Shown here: piece by piece, positions 11,041 through 21,654 of the stretch
How positions within the stretch are numbered: position 1 is the first letter of the stretch
Layout: each line of letters opens with the position of its first letter
From: Roridomyces roridus
Lineage: Eukaryota > Basidiomycota > Agaricomycetes > Agaricales > Mycenaceae
Direction of reading: 5' to 3'
Assembly: GCA_029378245.1 (NCBI GenBank)
Contig: JARKIF010000055.1
Coordinates: 186,001 to 250,000 of the forward strand
DNA: 64,000 nt
Program-made: the position numbers and the translations under genes
Notes under the pieces: model-generated
What the model was told of the DNA's origin: nothing
The model's input: the letters and a program-made list of their open reading frames with translations, nothing else
Databases searched by the model: none

Positions 11041-11720
11041 GAAAAAAAGACTCTCAAGATAGGGCCGACAAGACCCTTACTCGAATCGAACGAGTTGCCT
11101 GATAGGAGCTGTAGAGCCTGACTACTTGACACAGGTGCGGACCACTGCAAGGGCCGTGCTTGTGTCTGGTCATGCCTGGAGATGTTGAGCCCGAGTTCCA
11201 GCTGAACAGGAAAAAAAAAAGACTTGCCTCTTTGATAACCCACTCTCGAGTCGAGCTGAGTTGTTCGACTTGAAGTTGAAGTTTGAGATGGAGGAGTACC
11301 TACGCGAAGTTCTTAGGTTGCATGAAACATGACATTCCTTTTGCTGCCATTCCTTTGCCAGTGGTTGAGCGCAGTTGAACGCCGACTCGAAAAAAGAGAG
11401 CCAGCAGGGGGGGGGGGGGGGGGGGGTTCGAAATGACCCTTACTCGAATCGAACGAGTTACCTGCATGAGCTTGTCTACATCCCATTTGACGCAGGTGCG
11501 GGCCACCGCAAGGGTCTTTGGTTTTGTTCTCAGGGTCAAGATGAGTTGAATTAACTCTCAGCTAAACGGCAAAAAAAGACTAATATGTCCGGGACATAGT
11601 AACCCACTCTCGAGTCGAACGAGCTGACTGTTCCCCAAGCTCATCCTGCATTAAAGATGTGCTTTGCTTTGTACTGCGGGTAGGACTCTTGAGATTCAAA
11701 GGAAATTTCAAGTCTCTTGC
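11041..11720 (-). repeat. Tandem array of tRNA-like units (A-B-A-B)
   Basis: Two kinds of unit alternate. A units (minus strand 11155-11072 and 11516-11435) have acceptor-like ends; in the second they pair perfectly (GACCCTT with AAGGGTC). They also have a perfect five-pair T arm around TTCGATT and a CCTGC/GCAGG stem enclosing a CAA-like anticodon loop with an apparent intron. The D arm is not canonical. B units (near 11236-11260 and 11600-11620) share CCCACTCTCGAGTCGA and an oligo-A that reads as a T run on the minus strand, as in a polymerase III terminator. The whole A-B dimer is duplicated about 360 bases apart. A run of 20 G (11407-11426) lies between the copies. Confidence 0.45.
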
Positions 11721-12086
11721 CCCAAAGTCGTCACTACACGGCCAGACCTTAAGATGACTGGAGTTTAAATCACATCAATGTAACCTGATTGCAAATCGTA
11801 ACTTAACCTCGGGTCAAAAGTAGTTGATGCCCAGTGTGAATTTGAAATTTTGTCAATTGGTCAACTCTGGTGAAGCAAACGGGTTAAGTCCACCAAAGGT
11901 TGGCCCTGACACGTCCTCTGGATTGTACCAAACTTGAACGCGCTTATATCAGGCAATCCGACTCGACAAGATCAATCGCCCCTATTTCGACATGTCCTCG
12001 ATACGCCCTGATCCAGCAGGTACCGCTCCGTAAAGCCGCACAAAATTCTTTGTTGTTGACTGATACATCCTTCAGTATGGGAGACA
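11721..12086. other. Promoter and leader of gene H
   Basis: No coding sequence is supported. AT-rich stretch leading to the start of gene H at 12087. I see no clear TATA box. Confidence 0.3.
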
Positions 12087-12540
12087 GTGACGCCACCCAG
12101 CGGAAAAGTTCAATACCGCTGCCGAGTGTGTCAGGATCGCAATACTCGAGACGGCCACCGCCTTGCTCGCCATGAGGAAAGTGCGACCCACCAAGAAGCG
12201 CTGCAACGACGAGCTCGAAGTCCTTCTCCACCCGCTCACTTGCCACCCACCTCCCACTCTCCGAATGAGCTTCCCTTTGGCGCTTTCACTGAAGACGCTA
12301 CCCGGGCTCTTCTTGAGTCTCTTGCGGCTCCGGCTGCCTACGAGGAAATCCCCGCGGCGGATTGGCCTGAACCCCCTAGTGCACACACTCCCCCTCGCCA
12401 ACTCCTAGACTGGGGTTTGGTGTCAAGAAATGATGATCTTCCGCCCGGGCCTCCGTTGACAGTTCCCATCTCTTCTTAGATTCATACCACACTCTACGTA
12501 TATATACTGCTCATGCTCGCATCTCACCCTCAGTCTTTTA

Positions 12541-12652
12541 TCCCACATTGCGGGTGAACTGAGGGTGAGCACAGCCTTTCACTTTATATATTTTATTTAC
12601 TTACTTGTATTGTAGTACGCGCTATTCGCGCTATTACAGGTGATTAATATAT
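12541..12652 (+). repeat. 112-bp repeat R1 flanked by 10-bp direct repeats
   Basis: Flanked by CAGTCTTTTA at 12531-12540 and 12653-12662. Inside, a 24-base block ending GGGTGAACTGAGG and a block starting TACGCGCTATTCGCG are separated by an intron-like stretch (GTGAGCAC...TTGTAG). The same two blocks occur fused, without the stretch, at 17049-17098. Confidence 0.55.
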
Positions 12653-12662
12653 CAGTCTTTTA

Positions 12663-14036
12663 CTTGGGGGTACGGCCGTTGCAGAGCACGGCATAGACGA
12701 GAACTTCCTTGTGTGAAAATGTGCACAGTGTGTTGGGTGAAATCAACAAGAAACCAAGTTGAAATCAAGGCAAATGTGATTGTGTGGCTGTGTAGAGAAC
12801 CCGGTTTGCAGTGACGTGATGATTGTGACACCTTTGATCAACCTTTGATCCCTCCTTGCTCTGTCCAAATATCCAACTGGCAGAGGATTGAAAATGCCCC
12901 ATGGTGCCCTGGACAGCTCAAGGAAGAGTGTTTGTGTGCATTTCTGCAGTCAGTTTGCCTTACACTGCCAAGCCCTGGTCCTCACTCATTAGCTAATAGC
13001 AGAAGAATAAGTAGGCCACAAGTAGACCATCTGACTTCCTTTGAACCTTCTGTGGCAACAGGACTCAGAGCTCACTACATCTTGGCAACAGGCCCAGCAG
13101 CCCTGTGGAGTCACTTGGGGATCTATACCTAAGTATTACCCCTGTGCTCCAGCATCCAGGGTTTTGAGGAGAATGTGGGCTCTGCGCTACATTTCAGACA
13201 GAGATTCATCTTCAATCTGGTCCAATATTTAACACAAAGGATGGAATCTCAGTGAGGACATGGGGAATCAGTGTTGATGCATATGAACATCCATCACAGA
13301 ATTTATGTTCTTTTGGCTGCAATTTTTTTTGTAATTTCTGAGGCGGGTGTTCTAGGCAATAGTACACCTCCTTCTTCCGTCTAACTACATCCCAGAGATC
13401 CAGGGTCTCTGGTTAACTTGAAATGAGCTGATTGAAAACGGCAAGTAAATCACAGATATCATATGTAATATCTGAAATGAGACCTCACCTTGGGGGAACA
13501 AAACTCGAGTCCAGTTACTAGGAGTGTGATTGCAAAATCTCAGGTCATTTCAGCCGAAATTAAATGCTCTGGAGAGAAAGGAAAAACTCACGGATGGCAG
13601 CTGTCAAAATCGCTGATTGTAGCCGCAAAAAGGAAACAGCACAGCCACCCTCATCAAAAGTCTGAATCTGTATAAAAAGTTGTCGGGATTCTGGCCTGAC
13701 TGAATTTTAAAAGAACGAGATCTTAGCAAGTAAGTTCTCGTAATCATCTGGAAACACTGTTTTCCCACATAGACGCCGGGGTTCGATTGTAGATCAGCCG
13801 GCATAATATAGACACCGATAGATCCCACGTCCCTTAATAGACCGCCATAGACACCTCCTTCCTTTATCGCACCCTTGCTCTCTCCGCGAACCTCTGCTCT
13901 ACTACTGGCTATGAGAGCTCACACTTTCTACCTGCCACCTCTTGGCTGTTACTCCCGCCGCCGTCCGGAGCTCAAGGCCTCGCTTGAGACTTAAGCAAGA
14001 TTTATTCGAGCAGCAAGTCACCCACACCTACACACC
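12663..14036. other. AT-richer non-coding stretch in intron 1 of gene H
   Basis: About 1.3 kb with no open frame above 95 codons, no recognisable protein motif and lower GC than its surroundings. It lies between the R1 repeat and the DUF6532-like gene and is probably part of the inserted segment that carries that gene. A T-loop-like GGGGTTCGATTG sits near 13780. Confidence 0.35.
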
Positions 14037-16757
14037 ATGGAATACGCCGAATACGTACCCACCTCACAGCCCCTGGAGGACGGAGACCTCGACTACACCT
14101 TCCCTACGATCGCTACTTCGTGCCAGCTCACGACTGTCGAAGGCTCGGAGGCCAAGGTGCCGCAGACACTGGGCGCCCCAGAAGAAGATGACGAGGAGAG
14201 CCTCAGATATCGCGCCGCACGTCGGAAGCAACGAGCCAGCCTTGTCAGACGTGTCCCTCAGGTGTGTGCTCACAACATCTGCCACGTCGTAACTGACAGT
14301 AACACAGGAATTGCTGGCATTCAACCCGAGTCCCAGCCCCCCGCGCACCAAACCACTCGTGAGGCGTGTCACCATGGTGCGTGCTCCGCCATTGTTCTTG
14401 CTCGCGCGCTTACACCCATTTCAGAATCAGGCCGCCGAGATCGCGAGGAAGAAGGAACGTGCTCGCACACAAGCCCGCCGTATATCTCAGAAGCTGCAGG
14501 AGCTTGACAGTGAGGCTGCTCGTCTACGACGGAAGCGCCGTGAGCTCTGCGAATTCATCACAGGCTCCTCCCCACGGACGGTCCAGCTTTCGCACCCCCT
14601 TTCCGGCTCTTATAAAAACAAAGAGAATGCATGTAGTATGGGACACATCGGTCTGGGTGTCCTCTTGCATTTCTTTGTTGTGCTGAATGTCCCTCATCTC
14701 CAGATCGTCTCGCGTATCCCTCAGCTGCGCGGCAGTATCGTCGCCGTCGCCGATATGGCCGTTCCCATCTACTACAAGATCGTTGATCCACAATCCCTTC
14801 CTGACCCCACCCCTGCCGCCCAGGACACTGCGGTGGCGGATAATCGCGAGCTCGTTAACATGCTTCAGACTAGACTCGAGGACCAGTCTGTCTATGAGAT
14901 GTCGATAGACAGACTGGTCGATCTCGGAATTGATCAAAGGGAGGCGCGACTTGCCTTTTTGAGCGATTTCGGCATTGCCACGTGACTACTGAGTCGAACG
15001 AGTTGTTTCGACTCACCGCAGCCTCTGAAGGCTGAAATTCATGTTCTGCATACTCAGTACAGCTCTCGAAGACATTTTGCGTGCAGTTTGAAAGCATAAA
15101 TTATACAAGTAACAACAGATTACATGGAAAGTAGCCTGTAGAGAAAAATATACCATGGCTGAAGGCTAAGCCAAGCTTGAGTCGAGTGGCTCTAGCCAAA
15201 CAGAGGCCCGCGACCACCGCGTATCTGCATGCGGGAGAGTACGAGGTGTTGGGTTCGACGGAGCGAGCAGCCGCAACGACACATTGGGTGTGCCAAGCGC
15301 CGACTCAATCACCCGACTCGTGTGCCTGGGCGGGATGCGGGCGTGAGGACGAGGAGGGAGTCGGGGAGCAGCGTACGGCGCGGCAGTGGGGTACGGGGTC
15401 GAGGAAGAAGATGTGAGGGCAGGCGCTCAAGTGGGGTGGACGGAATGTAACGGCGCACCGGATGACGAACAGAGCGGGAGAATCGTTTACAGAGTCACGA
15501 AAAGCCAGTTGTTGCGACAGAGACACCCGCCGTCGGCGTCGTCGTCGAATGGGAAAAGGACAAAAGCACGTACCTTGACACCACCGAGCCTGTAGCATCA
15601 CCCTCTCGTCCATCTAGGTCCCGTCACCGCGTACCGCGTCGTCATGCCTATACTGCCAGTGGTGGCTGGATGGTTGCGTTGCTGGGCCAAAGAGTGGTCG
15701 GGAACAGGCTGGAGCGTCGAATGCAGACGGGGTGAGTGGCACTGTGGCACTGAGTGCTGGCGCTCCTGTGGAGTAGAGTTCTGAGTTGCGGGGCTTGTAC
15801 CTCCTGGGGGCGTTGGGGAAGAGGGCGGCGAGAGCCTCGGGAGTGCTGCGACCGTCTTTGGGCTCCATGGGGGCGGAAGAGGGCGAGTGGGCGGGGAAGG
15901 CGGTTTGCTGGTAGTAGTCACGTGACGATGCCGAAATCGCTCAAAAAGGCAAGTCGCGCCTCCCTTTGATCATTTCCGAGATCGACTGGTCTGTCTATCG
16001 ACAACTCATAGACAGACCAGCTCTGGTCTAGCTTCAGACGACATTTGTATACAAGGCGAGTCTTGACTTATGAATCCGTCTTTAACATGCATGATTAATC
16101 CTCCCATAGAACCCAAATGAGCTGGGCAGCTTCAATGACATGTGCCGCCACCCCGCCGTCCAATACGTTGTCAACAAGTCCTTCTTTGCCAAAACAGGCG
16201 CTGGACGGCGGGCATATCTCTTCGAGGGAATGGACCTCTTCCCGGTGCAGACACTGGCCCTTGTACTCGATGCGGTCAGTTTCATCACTGTACTGGCGTT
16301 CTTCACTGACAAGGATGTAGATCATGTGCGCCATCGACCGATGGAAGTCCGGGGAGCACGACATCAAGGCGTACCCATTTAGTGCGGCCAAATACGGAGC
16401 AGAGCACGTCGCCACGCTTGACTTCCTCAGGGTGTGGATTGCCGAATTCAAGAAAACAGAGAAGCACCCTGTTGATCTGGCAACGGAATGCCTCAAGAAT
16501 CTCCTCAAGAATGGCCGGTAAGTCTTTGTCCACGCGTACACACTTTCTGACCCGGTTCTCGCAGTGAAGCCGCCGGGATTTCTGCAGAGACAGCTCCGCG
16601 GGTGCAAGTGTCTAGGTTCCCGATGCACCTCTTTGTTGAACCCGCCACTGCCCCCGCAACGTCGGCCTGCGCTGGTACGTCGTCGTTGGCCTGCGCTGGT
16701 GCCCCGTCGGGCGCGCCTGAGACAGATGGAATTATCAATACCGGCGGTGATGCGTAA
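14037..16757 (+). pseudogene. DUF6532-like gene split by a Mutator-like element
   Basis: Exons: 14037-14261, 14308-14376, 14425-14870 continued at 16040-16046 once the element 14871-16030 and one 9-bp target copy are removed, 16110-16274, 16321-16517, 16565-16757; phases agree and the frame ends in TAA. The protein has a basic coiled-coil-like stretch (QAAEIARKKERARTQARRIS, then LQELDSEAARLRRKRREL), RIPQLRGSIVAVADM, and a C-terminal block HPAVQYVVNKSFFAKTGAGR, FPVQTLALVLDA, CAIDRWKSGEH. From memory these match the DUF6532 family of mushroom proteins, whose role is unknown. The stretch about 14590-14700 may hide an extra intron. A TATAAAA near 14611 lies inside it. The gene sits on the same strand inside intron 1 of gene H, so it arrived there by insertion. 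Confidence 0.6.
14871..16030. mobile_element. Mutator-like element 1 (non-autonomous), 1,160 bp
   Basis: Flanked by the 9-bp direct repeat GCTTCAGAC (14862-14870 and 16031-16039). The ends are inverted repeats of about 115 bp: TAGAC..., an internal hairpin built on GTCTGTCTAT/ATAGACAGAC, then GATCAAAGGGAGGCGCG and a CACGTGAC at the inner edge. Nine-base duplications with long inverted repeats are the hallmark of Mutator-like elements. The 930-bp interior shows no transposase. Removing it and one target copy restores the frame of the host exon. Confidence 0.85.
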
Positions 16758-17048
16758 AATAGTCGGTCGATGCGTCCATAGTCGGTGTTACCAATAAAAT
16801 CATTTCGTCATTCATGCTATTCGGAGCTGTTGTCACTGCGGTTATCATCTATTGGTGTCATGTCGCGCGGGTGAAGTGGTGTGCCTATCAGAGAAGCAGG
16901 TGTCTATATAGGTCTATGTAGATCTATGGCTCTATGGCTCTACGGCCCAAATGGTCTAACAGTGTCTATCATAGAGGGGGCATGGCTTTCCACCTACTGT
17001 CCTATGATGTCCTATGTAGAGCTATGTAGACAAGTGCTTTTTCCAGAT

Positions 17049-17098
17049 GATCCCACATTGCGGGTGAACTGAGGTACGCGCTATTCGCGCTATTACAG
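17049..17098 (+). repeat. Repeat R2: intron-less copy of R1
   Basis: Identical to the two outer blocks of R1 (12541-12564 plus the block from about 12617) joined exactly where a spliceosome would join them. No direct repeats of its own were found. Confidence 0.55.
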
Positions 17099-17200
17099 AT
17101 CTTGACATTTGGGTGAACCCACAGAATTACAGCCGTCGCTGGAAGCTCAAGCTGCGGGCGAGATTGCCAAGCAGCTCCTAGAATTCCAGCAAATGGAGGC

Positions 17201-17581
17201 TAGGCATCGGCACGGGTACGGGTAACCCGCGCGGGTAGACGGGTTTACCCGCCGCGGGTACGGGTACGGGTAGCCGAGCTGGATACCCGTGACCCGCGGG
17301 TAAGCCGCTGAGCCATCATGAATGGTGCCATGACGCCGAGAACCAGTGCTGACAGGTGTGAACAGCTCTGAATTTGCAAAAGCAAACTCGATTTGTGCAC
17401 AAAAAAATCCATTGGCACCAAGTTTGCACCAAGTGGCCGTGATCTCAGTTCCCAACCTGCGGGTAACCCGTACCCGTACCCGCGGGTACGGTTACACAGC
17501 CACCACGGGTACGGGTACGGGTACGGGTACGGGTACGGGTAGACCCCCACATACCCGCGGGTTTACCCGTGCCGATCCCTA
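17201..17581. mobile_element. hAT-like MITE, 381 bp, rich in CGGGTA repeats
   Basis: Flanked by the 8-bp direct repeat ATGGAGGC (17193-17200 and 17582-17589). The ends are inverted: TAGGCATCGGCACGGGTA on the left and, read inward from the right, TAGGGATCGGCACGGGTA. Eight-base duplications and a TAGGG start are typical of hAT elements. The inside carries many CGGGTA/TACCCG units, mostly near the two ends, and no coding sequence. Excision with one target copy restores the frame of gene H exon 2. Confidence 0.85.
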
Positions 17582-18164
17582 ATGGAGGCACCCTCCGACG
17601 ACGAATTGCAGGAAAGATCTGACGAGGAAGATGAAGAAGCTCAAGATCCCACTGTGACTGGTAAATGACTACATTCTGTTGCTATTGTGCCGCACTCACA
17701 ATGATTCATTGCAGTGGACAATGGGGATGAAGAAGATGTCAGTCATCAAGGCAAGTGTCCTCGGAATCGGGACCGCACTCAATATTCTCGACAGTGGTTT
17801 CCGTGGACGGACAGGATTGTACGCGCCTTGATCTGCTCTCGCATACTGTTCTCAAGGCATCCACAGACATGTACACTGGATATCTTGATGCACCTCCCCC
17901 GGTCTGTGTTTTCCCATAGACCAGAGCTGGTCTGTCTATGACTTGTCGATAGACAGACCAGTCGATGTGGGAAATGATCAAAGGGAGGCGCGGCTTGCCT
18001 TTTTGGGCGATTTCGGCATTGTCACGTGTCCCGCACCGAATGGGTCGTTTCCACTCGTTGCGACGTCTGCAGGCTGGAATTTGGCTGGAATTCAATCTGG
18101 GACCCTCTCAAATACACTAGGAGTCAGGTGTGCAAATATAAATTGGCGGTACTAAGGTACTGTT

Positions 18165-18400
18165 ACGTCCCGTTCCATTCTCACCAACTCCGGACCAATT
18201 TTGACCCAACTCCGGTTCCGGCTCCAACAATCCCGGATCAATCTTGACCGGACTCCGGTCCTCGTTCGGACTTTTGCCCTTCCTCAATTTGTTACGTCCC
18301 GTTCCAACTTCATCCAAACTCCGGACTCCGGTTCCTTTGACCGGAGTTCCGGTTCCTTTGACCCAACTCCGGATCCATCCCATCTGTCAGGCCGAGTCCT
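18165..18400 (+). repeat. Tandem degenerate ACTCCGG repeat
   Basis: Two units starting GTTACGTCCCGTTCCA (about 18171 and 18292) are 121 bases apart, each with several CAACTCCGGA/TTGACC sub-units. Related CTCCGGAGT sequence recurs at 19850-19950 in the same element. Confidence 0.55.
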
Positions 18401-18431
18401 GCTTCTCGGACTACACCGGGTATTTTGGTTA

Positions 18432-19497
18432 CAGCAGTTCCTGCAAATAATGTCAATCACCATTTTTTTTTTCGCGTGTTACCAAAAAAGGCAATTTAGC
18501 CTTCTTGCTTGTCGTCTCGAGTCTTCTCTGTCTCCCACCACTCAAATCGGCGCACAGGAGCCTCTGTGAGGCCTTCGGGTGTCTTAGAGGCATGTCGCCG
18601 CCGTTCTACCGCTGAGACGGGTGCCACGGGCCTCAATTACACCGTAATCGTACCTCGCTTTCGCACCGGTATCCTGGCCCCACACCCACCATCGGCCTCA
18701 TCCAAGACTATGTGAAGACCCAGAGAAGCCGTAGGACAACGGGAGATGGAAATTATCCAGGGATCGTGTCGAATCGAGCATTGACCGTCAGGTGTGTATC
18801 CTACGCGCCTGGTCCTCGGCCGCAGCTCAATGTCCTATCGGCCATTCCCATTCTGCACAAGCCCGTGCCGCTCTCAACCACGGACTACTCCATACTATGA
18901 TACTATGCATACTCAAGGCTCGGCGGGCTTCGACGAATCAGACGACATCGGACAGCAGGCTGGCGCGCAGTCTTGCGTGCGCACGGACCTGGGATTCTCA
19001 GCATCCCTGACGCCCTGCCTCCTGCCGCCGGGCGCGTTACCATCCTGCAACCCGCGGGCCACGCTGCGAGAGGCGAGCGCAAGGCGGGGTTTGCTTGGCC
19101 TGCACCTCACCTTCCGACTCCTTCGTCCCTCACTGCCTCACTTCGACCCATGTGACGATGTCTTTTGTGCAGTGGCCGGTGGCGTCGTCCTTTCAGGGTT
19201 CCTGCTCAGCGCTTGTGAGAGCCCAACGCTGCAGGGATTGCGGGAGTGGACTTGCAGGGGAGTAGTCGGGGACGCGAGGGCGGCCGATCTTTGCACGATA
19301 ATTCCACTGTAGATGACTCTTTCATACGCATTGAATCTACTCTATATAACTCATATTCACTTGAAATGACCTCCTTTTGAGTACCGCGAGCCTTGCGAGG
19401 GCAGGAGACACGAGACAAAGGGGAGTTACACAAAATTTCCATTTTGGGAAGACGCGAAAAAAAAAATGGTGATTGACATTATTTACAGGAACTGCTG
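18432..19497. mobile_element. Tc1/mariner-like MITE nested in Mutator-like element 2
   Basis: Inverted terminal repeats of about 46 bp start CAGCAGTTCCTG, run through AATGTCAATCACCAT and an oligo-T, and end CGCG; a TA dinucleotide flanks each end (18430-18431, 19498-19499). This fits Tc1/mariner insertion at TA. The interior (about 970 bp) has no recognisable transposase. Confidence 0.75.
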
Positions 19498-21654
19498 TAA
19501 TCACATGAAAAAGGAACCTTGACAGGATATTCATCTGACATGCTCTAGAGTGACATCCACTTGATCACTCCGTGCGGGCTTAATCACCTTATATCCACTT
19601 AGCCGGTTATGTCCGTTCTCAAGTCTATTTTAGTGTCTTGACAAATATCTCTCACACTTAGTATATAAGACTTTCCTTTTGTACTCGGTACGGCAGTTGG
19701 AATATTGACGTTCCTGGTCTATTCGACCTTGGCTGCTCCGAGCCCTCCTCTCCTCCTTTAGCGTCTCGTCCGGATTGCTTCCCTTGGAAGTAGCGTAGGG
19801 AACCCGGTCACCCTGGGTCTTTGTGGTGTCACCGGTTGGACTCCATCTCCCTCCTCCGACTTTTCGTCCCTCTCCGGAGTCCTTCGTCCCGGAGTTCCGG
19901 TCATTCTTACTCCGGTCGTCCTTATCCGGGATTCCAGTCAGCCTCGGATCCGGCACCTAACAGGTACAATACAAGAAATTGACAAGAAAAGTTTGAGAAA
20001 AGTGGGAAAGAAGGACTCGGAAAGGGAATCCAGCACTGCGGTCGGGGCTAGGCAGACACGTACGATTTCAAAATCCGATGGCGGGTGGCGTTCCGAAGGA
20101 GAACGCAAGCAGCGGCAACGAAGAGTCAAGATCGCCATCTTGACTCGGCAATCTTGACTCCGAGTTGTGGGACTGGTTAGCCGGGACGGCGGCGTCGATA
20201 GGGAGTGGGAAGGAGAGGAGAATTGGCGCGCAATGTGCGTTTCAGGCCGCCTGCGCGCAGGCGAGGTAGTACGCGTGAGTAGGGCGAAGCCAGGTGGCGG
20301 GAAGTGTGGGTCCGGTGGATGGAGTGGAAGGTCACGGTGAGAACGACGTCAAAGCGATCTTTAGAAAGGTAGCCTTCGCGAGGGCGTACTGTGGTTAGCC
20401 GCCTCGGATAGAATGAGCATTGAGCACGTACCTTCACCTGGCCTCCAAGTCATCCATCTCAAGCCCGTTCTGCCCTCACGTTCGGACGCGGCATGTCTGA
20501 ACCGGTAACTATTCGGGCGTGGAGTCGCAAAGAGGTGAGGATTATGGGGTGGGTCGAATGCGGATGGAGTGGCTGGTCTTGGGCTGGTCGCGCTCGCCTT
20601 GCTCTTGTGGGTGGGGCCGTGGATTTCTGAGAGTGGTCTCCAGCGAGTTTGAGGAGGATTTTGACGGGCCCAGTCGCTGGGCTGAGTCGCACGAGGATGG
20701 GGAGAGCAAGGGAAAGGGAGGTCGTTTGCTGGCCAATTGCTGGCAGCAGTCACGAGGTCAATGCCGAAATCGCCCAAAAAGGCAAGCCGCGCCTCCCTTT
20801 GATCATTTCCCAGATCGACCAGTCTGTCTATCGACATATCATAGACAGACTGGTCTCGAGTCTAGTTTTCCCATCGACAGCTAGAACTTTTCCTATGGCT
20901 GCTTAAAGTCAACAATGTCGAGGACGTGCCCACGGTCAAATCAATGCAAGAACTCAATGTCATGCTCCAACAAATATGCGGAATTGAAACGATCAAGTAC
21001 AACGGTGCCCTGGGTCACAGATACCACGTCAATAGTCTCAGTCAGATCATCTCGCAGGTGGGTGCATTTTGACCGAAACAGACATATCTTGATGCCATCG
21101 ACTATCACAGGGGGGGAAGCATCTTTTCCGCGGCCCGGAAATACATTATTTCCGCAACATTTACTCAATTTTTCCGCAGTATTTCCGCCAACATTTACGA
21201 GCCGCGGAAATAATATATTTTCCGTGACTTCTATCAAAATTAATCAAAATTTCCGCACCATTTCCGCCGTCTACGTCATGACATCAGCAAAGACTTTCCA
21301 TATTGGGACACAATCTTCTATAGCCCTTTTTAGACCTGCCATATCAGGAAGTTATCCTTACTCGCCTTTTTGGGATTTTTTCTTGCAGGACCCCGGGAAC
21401 TGCGGCTGAAGTGGCCAAAAAAAATCTGCGGATTTCAATATGTACACCGCATGAAATCAATCAAAGACGGGCTTTGTGTTCTCGGCTACTACATGACTTG
21501 GACATGGCACAGACCACTGTAGATAATTAAGTGATATCCACATGCATGCACAAGTACTTGATTGGGGATCCGGACTCCGGAGTCGCATGAACGTTGAGCA
21601 GCGTTCACGACTCCCTAATCAACTCCCTGATTGCGATAACCCTGTAGAGCAAAT

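Larger units (their letters stand above)
17917..20864. mobile_element. Mutator-like element 2 (non-autonomous), 2,948 bp
   Basis: Flanked by the 9-bp direct repeat GTTTTCCCA (17908-17916 and 20865-20873). The terminal repeats belong to the same family as element 1 and carry the same hairpin. The left end here matches the right end of element 1 and the reverse, so the two copies lie in opposite orientation. No transposase is seen. A Tc1/mariner-like MITE is nested inside. Removal with one target copy restores gene H (FSHRQLELFLWLLK across the joint). Confidence 0.85.

Noticed and set aside
11407..11426. Run of 20 G
   Set aside because: Could be functional (G-quadruplex) but also a polymerase slippage or assembly artefact; no supporting context.
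17820..17866. Reading through this stretch of gene H as exon (it is open)
   Set aside because: Family-like sequence continues only if GTACGC...CACAG is removed as an intron; the joined WFPWTDRI-TCTLDIL is the conserved form.
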